This document shows positions 59,436-64,000 of a stretch of 64,000 nucleotides of DNA, piece by piece. The notes under the pieces are model-generated. The model saw only the letters and a list, made by a program, of their open reading frames with translations, searched no databases and was not told the DNA's origin. A program made the position numbers and the translations under genes. Source of the DNA: Phaffia rhodozyma (taxonomy: Eukaryota; Basidiomycota; Tremellomycetes; Cystofilobasidiales; Mrakiaceae); contig JACGZH010000004.1 of NCBI GenBank assembly GCA_014706385.1, positions 620,001 through 684,000 of the forward strand, read 5' to 3'. How positions within the stretch are numbered: position 1 is the first letter of the stretch; each line of letters opens with the position of its first letter.

Positions 59436-61273
59436 ATGTCGTTCTTTTCGCCTGTTAGATCGGTCTCGAGAAGGGTCTTTGGGAATCGTACGTACACTAT
59501 CTTCATCATGACTGCTCTGTTTCTCTTCTTCTATTCTCTCTGTTCTCTTTCCGTTCAGTACGGCTTGGGAAGAGAAAGAGCTTCAGCATTTCTGGTTGAA
59601 TGGAATCTAGAACTTTGGGTGCGATTGTACAGACGCTAACTTTTCATCCTTCTCCTTTTTCTTTTTTCTATTCTTTTTCTTTCCTCTCGGAACGACAAAA
59701 AACCTCTTTCAAACCCCAAAAACACTCGAACGCGATTCAAACGAATACGGTTATAACGAAACAGAGATTCAGCTAGCCAGACAGGTTCATGCATCCGCAT
59801 CTATCTCCGCCCAATCGACGAACCCTTCCTTACCTGTAGACTCAAACAACACCCGACCTTCCAACACCAATGCCAGTGTCGGTTCTCCTTCAGGGGTGAA
59901 CGCTGAGCCGGTAGTAGGAAATGAGACGGATACGATCATATCGGATAGTCTGGATGGGGCGGTCTCTGGGGACAGACCGGCTGGTTCTCAACAACAGGGG
60001 CAGAGACAGAAGGAGGAGGATCTGCCAGAATGGCAAGTCAAGAGAGCAGGACAGTATGAGGATCGAGAGATCTGTGAGATTCCTTTCTTTCTTTCTTCTT
60101 TCCTTTGTTTGCATTTCATCTTGTTCCTATAGCTGATTCTCTATTCCTCCCTCTCTTTGGCAAAATAAAAATAAAAACAAAAAACAAATAAGATAAAACA
60201 ATGAGATCGTTTGGTTCTTTCCAGACGGATTCGACCTGGCACCCGACCCATTCACTTTCCAAACCGATCACCGCGTATCAAGCTACGGTTTCCCACCTTG
60301 TCGCCGCCGGGACTCATATGGGACACTCACCTCATCTAACCAGACCGTCCTACCAATCCTATCTCGCCGGCAGACGATCTGGGATAGATATCATTAATCT
60401 CGAGCACACATTGCCTTCGCTGAGAAAAGCTTGTGGTGTAGTAAGAGATATCGCTAGGGATGACGGAGTGATCGTCTTTGTAGGCAAGAAAAAGATTACG
60501 AAAGGGGCGGTCATAAAGGCGGTAGAGAGGATGCCGGGGGTTGCTCACGCGGTCACCGAACGTTGGAGACCTGGAACATTGACAAACGCTCATTCTATGT
60601 AAGTTTCGCCGCCTTTGTTTCTGCTTTTGCGTCTGGTGATAAAGACTTATTGGGTTTCTTCCTATATTTTCTTTCCCTTCTGCCTAAAGCTTCGGAGCGG
60701 AATCAGTTATCTCTGGAGCATACCTACCAGATCTGATCGTCGTGCTCGATCCGAGAAACATGGTTCATATCATTAATGAAGCCAACAACAAGAACATCCC
60801 TACCTTGGGTGAGTTTGGGATTAGCTAAGGAAGTTGAACGCGAAGAAAGACAAAATGAACTAACTCGGGCCAACTGACAAATTCCGGGACTCGCCGAACT
60901 ATTCTTTTGAATCCACTTAGGTCTGGTCGATTCGGATGTGGACCCTCGATTGGTGACAATTCCGATATACACAAACATTGACGTTCGTATCTTTTCACCC
61001 TTTATTTTTTTCCTCTTTCTTTTCATTTCTCACTTGTATACAGGCATATCTAAAAACACCCATGTTATAACTTGTTTTGTTTGGGTTTAGTCGGCCCGAT
61101 CGATAGAACTCATCTTGGGCGCTCTTGGCCGAGCAGGTCAAGATGGTATCAAAGAACGTAACGGAGAGAAGCCAGGATCAAGGTTCTTGTTGCCCCATCA
61201 TCGATTCCAGGCCAAGATCGATAGGAAGCGAGAATTCGATAATGTGGAGCAGCCAATCGATTGGGATCAATAA
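59436..61273 (+). CDS. MRP4: mitochondrial small-subunit ribosomal protein uS2m
   Basis: This is the mitochondrial counterpart of bacterial ribosomal protein S2. The ATG at 59436 starts a basic, Ser/Arg-rich presequence (MSFFSPVRSVSRRVFGN) expected to direct mitochondrial import. A variable linker of about 100 residues follows. The S2 core begins YQATVSHLVAAGTHMGHSPH and continues LAGRRSGIDIINLEHTLPSL, VIVFVGKKKITKGAVIKAVE, VTERWRPGTLTNAHSM, YLPDLIVVLDPRNMVHIINE, ANNKNIPTLGLVDSDVDPRL, VTIPIYTNIDSARSIELILG and ALGRAGQDGIKE. The stop is a TAA at 61271-61273 after a short basic tail. Motif order and spacing match S2 throughout; at least six introns are present. Confidence 0.94.
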
Positions 61274-61613
61274 ACTCCTCAAGTGTCGGTCTTCTCCTTC
61301 GCGAGTGGGCAAGTTGACTGGTTCTAAGAATGTGAGATTGTGGGAAGTAGAAAAGGAAACAGAGGTGGATTATAATGCATTGGTTTCCATCCTTTTTTTC
61401 CAAAAAATCTGGATCTTTGTCCTGTCTCCTTTGGTGTTTGGTCGAGGGACTCTTCTCTTAAGCGTCGAGAAGGGGAACAGAGAGGATAGTTGCTGTTGAT
61501 ACACCCATTATACATACATTTTGTGTGAGAAAAAAGAAAAGGGGAAGGGATGTGGGAAAAAGTATAAGGGAGGAAAGGGAGACCTCTGAAGGATTGCAAC
61601 CTTTCGAGGACAT
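61274..61613. other. convergent intergenic region
   Basis: 340 bp lie between the uS2m and RPB11 stop codons. Both 3' UTRs lie here and no gene was seen. Confidence 0.5.
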
Positions 61614-62431
61614 CTAAAAGTCCATGTCTCCCATGTAGCCCACTTCCTGTACGCCCGACGGCCCGTTTCCCCAGCCGCCCACATCGTACGCTCCAGCTTG
61701 ACCAACCAGACTTGCTGAGCTAACACCACCACCACTACCGACACCCATACTACCACCTGCGCCGATAGTTCCACCAGTTCTAACCTCCAAGTCCACCCTG
61801 GCCTTCTCGGCCTTCAGCTGTTCCTTCACCTTCGTCACGGTAGCGAGAAGGGAGGTGCACGCCTGACGAAGGGCGACGACAGGCGTAGACCGAGCTGTCG
61901 TTTGAATCTTGAGCAGAAAGTAAGGCTCGAGTGGATGGGGAACTTTGTAACCTGCAAACAGCACTTCCGAGTTTGCCAGCAGTTGTCTTTTTTTTTTTTC
62001 GGTTTGAACGCATTTTTGAGTGGCCGTATCCGGTTGTGAGTGTGATTCAGAGGGAAAGACAAAGAAGAAAAAAAGAAGGATTGGTGAGGTCTAGAATCGG
62101 ACGCGAAAAAGAAGAACGACGCACCCTCGAATCATATTAGCCAGAGTGTGGTCCTGCTTAGTGATCCTCACCGTCGCTGCATTCGGGATCTTTGTGTCTT
62201 CCGTCACGTCCAGACTGATTCAGAGCAAGCGAGAGAAAGATGACGACAAGGAGAGCAAAGAAAGAAGAGCGAGACAGAGGATCAGTATCAGGTCTGGAAG
62301 AAAGGATTGGAAACAATTAGAAACAACCAGCGTAAGAATGATACATACAGACGTTCACCATCTTCTGTACTCAACCACCAGTGCTCCGTCCTGTTCGGTG
62401 TGTTTGTTTCGTTGGCTGAAACGGCAGGCAT
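61614..62431 (-). CDS. RPB11: RNA polymerase II subunit RPB11
   Basis: RPB11 pairs with RPB3 as the alpha-like assembly platform of RNA polymerase II. The ATG at 62429-62431 begins MPAVSANETNTPNRTEHWWL and STEDGERL. The next exon continues LDVTEDTKIPNAATVRITKQ, DHTLANMIRG, the hallmark of the family. The last exon gives YKVPHPLEPYFLLKIQTTAR, STPVVALRQACTSLLATVTK and VKEQLKAEKARVDLE. All core strands and helices are present. Beyond them is an unusual tail of about 45 residues rich in glycine, serine and valine (GTIGAGGSMGVGSGGGVSS, ending GYMGDMDF), whereas known RPB11 proteins end soon after the last helix. The stop is a TAG at 61614-61616. Confidence 0.93.
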
Positions 62432-62662
62432 GGCTGGTCTATGAGAGATCTCGTTGGTGCGTGTTGGAAGATGGATGGACGGAGAGGGAACCAAAGGTAG
62501 AAGAGTTGAGCACGAGGTTTGGCCTTAATCAATACTTAATCAAATCAAATAAATTCAAGTATCCATCTTGTTGCCTCGACCAATCTCGTTTGGTTTAAAC
62601 GTCTAACCTTCTCCTACAAACATTCTTGAACCTTACACTTTGTCTCTTCCTCATCATTCAGC
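62432..62662. promoter_or_regulatory. divergent promoter, RPB11 and complex I subunit
   Basis: Only 231 bp separate the two divergent start codons, so the promoters must be shared or interleaved. Confidence 0.5.
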
Positions 62663-64000
62663 ATGGCTCACCTTCGATCCTGTAAGTTCTGGGTATTAGA
62701 TGAGGTACTGTGTGGATGTATGAGTGTTTATGTTCTTGTTTTCGTTCTTGTGTGGATACTACCGGGGTAATTATCTGGCCCATTCCATCTCTCGCTTCTA
62801 GTAGCCGCTGCTCCTCTAGGCCGTTCAGCCATCCCTTTCAAACCAATCAGCCTATCCCAAGTGAGTCTCTCTGATTTTACTACTACATAGATGTCCGATA
62901 ACAGTTTGGGAGAGAGAACAAACGCTGATGCTCTCGTTCACATCATTTTGCATCGATCGCGTTGTCTCCGGGGCCCCCTCCTTTATTGCTCATCGCTTCT
63001 CACCTCTGCCCTCCTGCCAAAATATAGAGAGGTATCTTCGATGTGATCGTTAAGAAAAATTCTGGAAAGGTTTGTTGATTCTAGTTCGATTGTCCTACTT
63101 GCCAAATTTCGCCTTGGGTCTTCCAGAAGCGACCCACATGTTTCCTTCTTTTATCTATTCATCGGGAGATGGCCGATCCGACAAGGTCCGTAGGAAACCG
63201 ATGTTCTGACGTCTCTTTTTACCCATCTTTCGTCCTCAGCCCATCATCCGATATGGAACCGGAGGTCGCTCGTCAGTATCTGGCCATACGGCTACAGTAT
63301 TCGGAGCTTCTGGATTTTTGGGACGATACGTTGTCTCCAAGCTGGGTATGCCATTTCCTACCTCGCCCGAAGGGAACTACAGCTCATCACGACAATCATC
63401 TCTTCCTTTTGCATCCTCTTCTTTGGTCCGTTTCACTTTATAGCGAAGGCTGGTACTCAGGTCATCGTTCCTTATCGTGATGCTGATGAAGTACGCTTTC
63501 TCCGAGTTACTGGCGATCTCGGTCAGATCGTCCCGATGGTACAACTTTCCGTCCTGTCTCTTGCGTTTGCGTCAATGTACTAAAAGTATACGTTTCTAAC
63601 CGGATATCACTACACCTATGCGGTTTTGTGCAAACAGGAGTGGGATATTCGAAAGCCTCACCAAATTGAAGAATGTCTCAGACATTCTGACGTGGTGTAC
63701 AACTTGGTCGGCAGAGACTGGGAGACCAGGTTTGTTCGGGTCATCCGTAGTTTTATGCTGGATTGAACTTGAGAGCCGGATGTTGGGGCTCATTCGTTTT
63801 TCGCATTGTTTTCGAGCAGGAACAATAAATTTGACGATATCTTTGCCACTGGGCCAGGAGAGATCGCTCGAATTGCTAAAGAGAACAACGTCGATCGATT
63901 CATTCATGTCTCGCATCTGAACGCTGATCTTAATTCTCCTTCCAGCTTTTATCGGGTGCGTGTTTTCAAGTAACCTCCAGGAGTACAACTTGATCTCTTA
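62663..64000 (+). CDS. mitochondrial complex I NDUFA9/40-kDa subunit (3' part beyond window)
   Basis: NDUFA9 is an accessory subunit of NADH:ubiquinone oxidoreductase related to short-chain dehydrogenases. It binds NADPH and helps stabilise the peripheral-membrane arm junction. The ATG at 62663 begins MAHLRS, then across introns [20 protein letters not shown] and [14 protein letters not shown], a plausible mitochondrial presequence. The dinucleotide-binding fold follows in [20 protein letters not shown] and [12 protein letters not shown]. After that come [80 protein letters not shown] and [20 protein letters not shown]. The last visible exon ends near 63955 and the window closes inside the next intron. 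The family call is firm. Confidence 0.93.

Overview
This window is nuclear DNA from a fungus, most likely a basidiomycete. Almost every gene is broken by short GT-AG introns, many of them 50-110 nt. The gene content is eukaryotic: a CENP-A histone, two TFIIH subunits, an RNA polymerase II subunit, a mitochondrial ribosomal protein, a complex I subunit and a ubiquitin-L40 fusion. Several fungal-type regulators are present (a MedA-like protein, a PtaB/Mfg1-like LIM-domain-binding protein, a Zn2Cys6 factor). The intron density, moderate GC content and pyrimidine-rich leaders suggest an intron-rich Agaricomycotina yeast such as a tremellomycete. That placement is inference. Introns were placed by eye from splice signals and family homology, so CDS coordinates give the span from start to stop and include introns.

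Layout. 1-7.2 kb, all minus: malate synthase (3' end cut by the window), a probable L-rhamnose 1-dehydrogenase (LRA1) and TFIIH subunit SSL1. 7.2-9.9 kb: a gene-poor gap with two tandem diverged copies of a roughly 0.4 kb LTR-like repeat. 9.9-13.6 kb plus: a MedA-like developmental regulator. 14.0-22.0 kb minus: the meiotic helicase MER3/HFM1. 22.5-24.8 kb minus: a conserved CH-like protein. 25.1-25.6 kb plus: a small SCOC-type coiled-coil protein. 27.1-29.1 kb plus: a family GT17 glycosyltransferase. 29.8-30.2 kb minus: TFB5. 31.1-32.3 kb plus: ubiquitin-ribosomal protein L40. 32.5-34.5 kb minus: TRM10. 34.6-36.5 kb plus: an arrestin-like adaptor. 36.9-38.3 kb plus: CENP-A. 39.2-42.9 kb minus: the LIM-domain-binding protein. 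43.7-47.5 kb minus: a Zn2Cys6 factor. 48.3-48.8 kb: a third copy of the repeat, inverted. 49.5-52.1 kb minus: an HMCES/SRAP protein. 53.0-54.6 kb plus: a membrane-anchored glutaredoxin-like protein. 55.6-56.5 kb plus: a Set7-like SET protein. 57.0-58.8 kb plus: an unrecognised gene. 59.4-61.3 kb plus: mitochondrial uS2m. 61.6-62.4 kb minus: RPB11. 62.7 kb to the end, plus: a NDUFA9-type complex I subunit (cut by the window).

The genes are mostly unrelated housekeeping and regulatory genes. I see no operon, secondary-metabolite cluster, prophage, CRISPR array or other multi-gene system. The points worth a second look are within genes: two 11-nt micro-exons, a minisatellite that inflates one intron, a GC-AG intron, a lengthened CENP-A loop, a glutaredoxin domain without its active-site cysteine, a GT17 enzyme with an eroded acidic motif, an SRAP protein with PIP-like, SUMO-site-like and SIM-like motifs in its tail, a glycine-rich RPB11 tail, and the dispersed repeat family.
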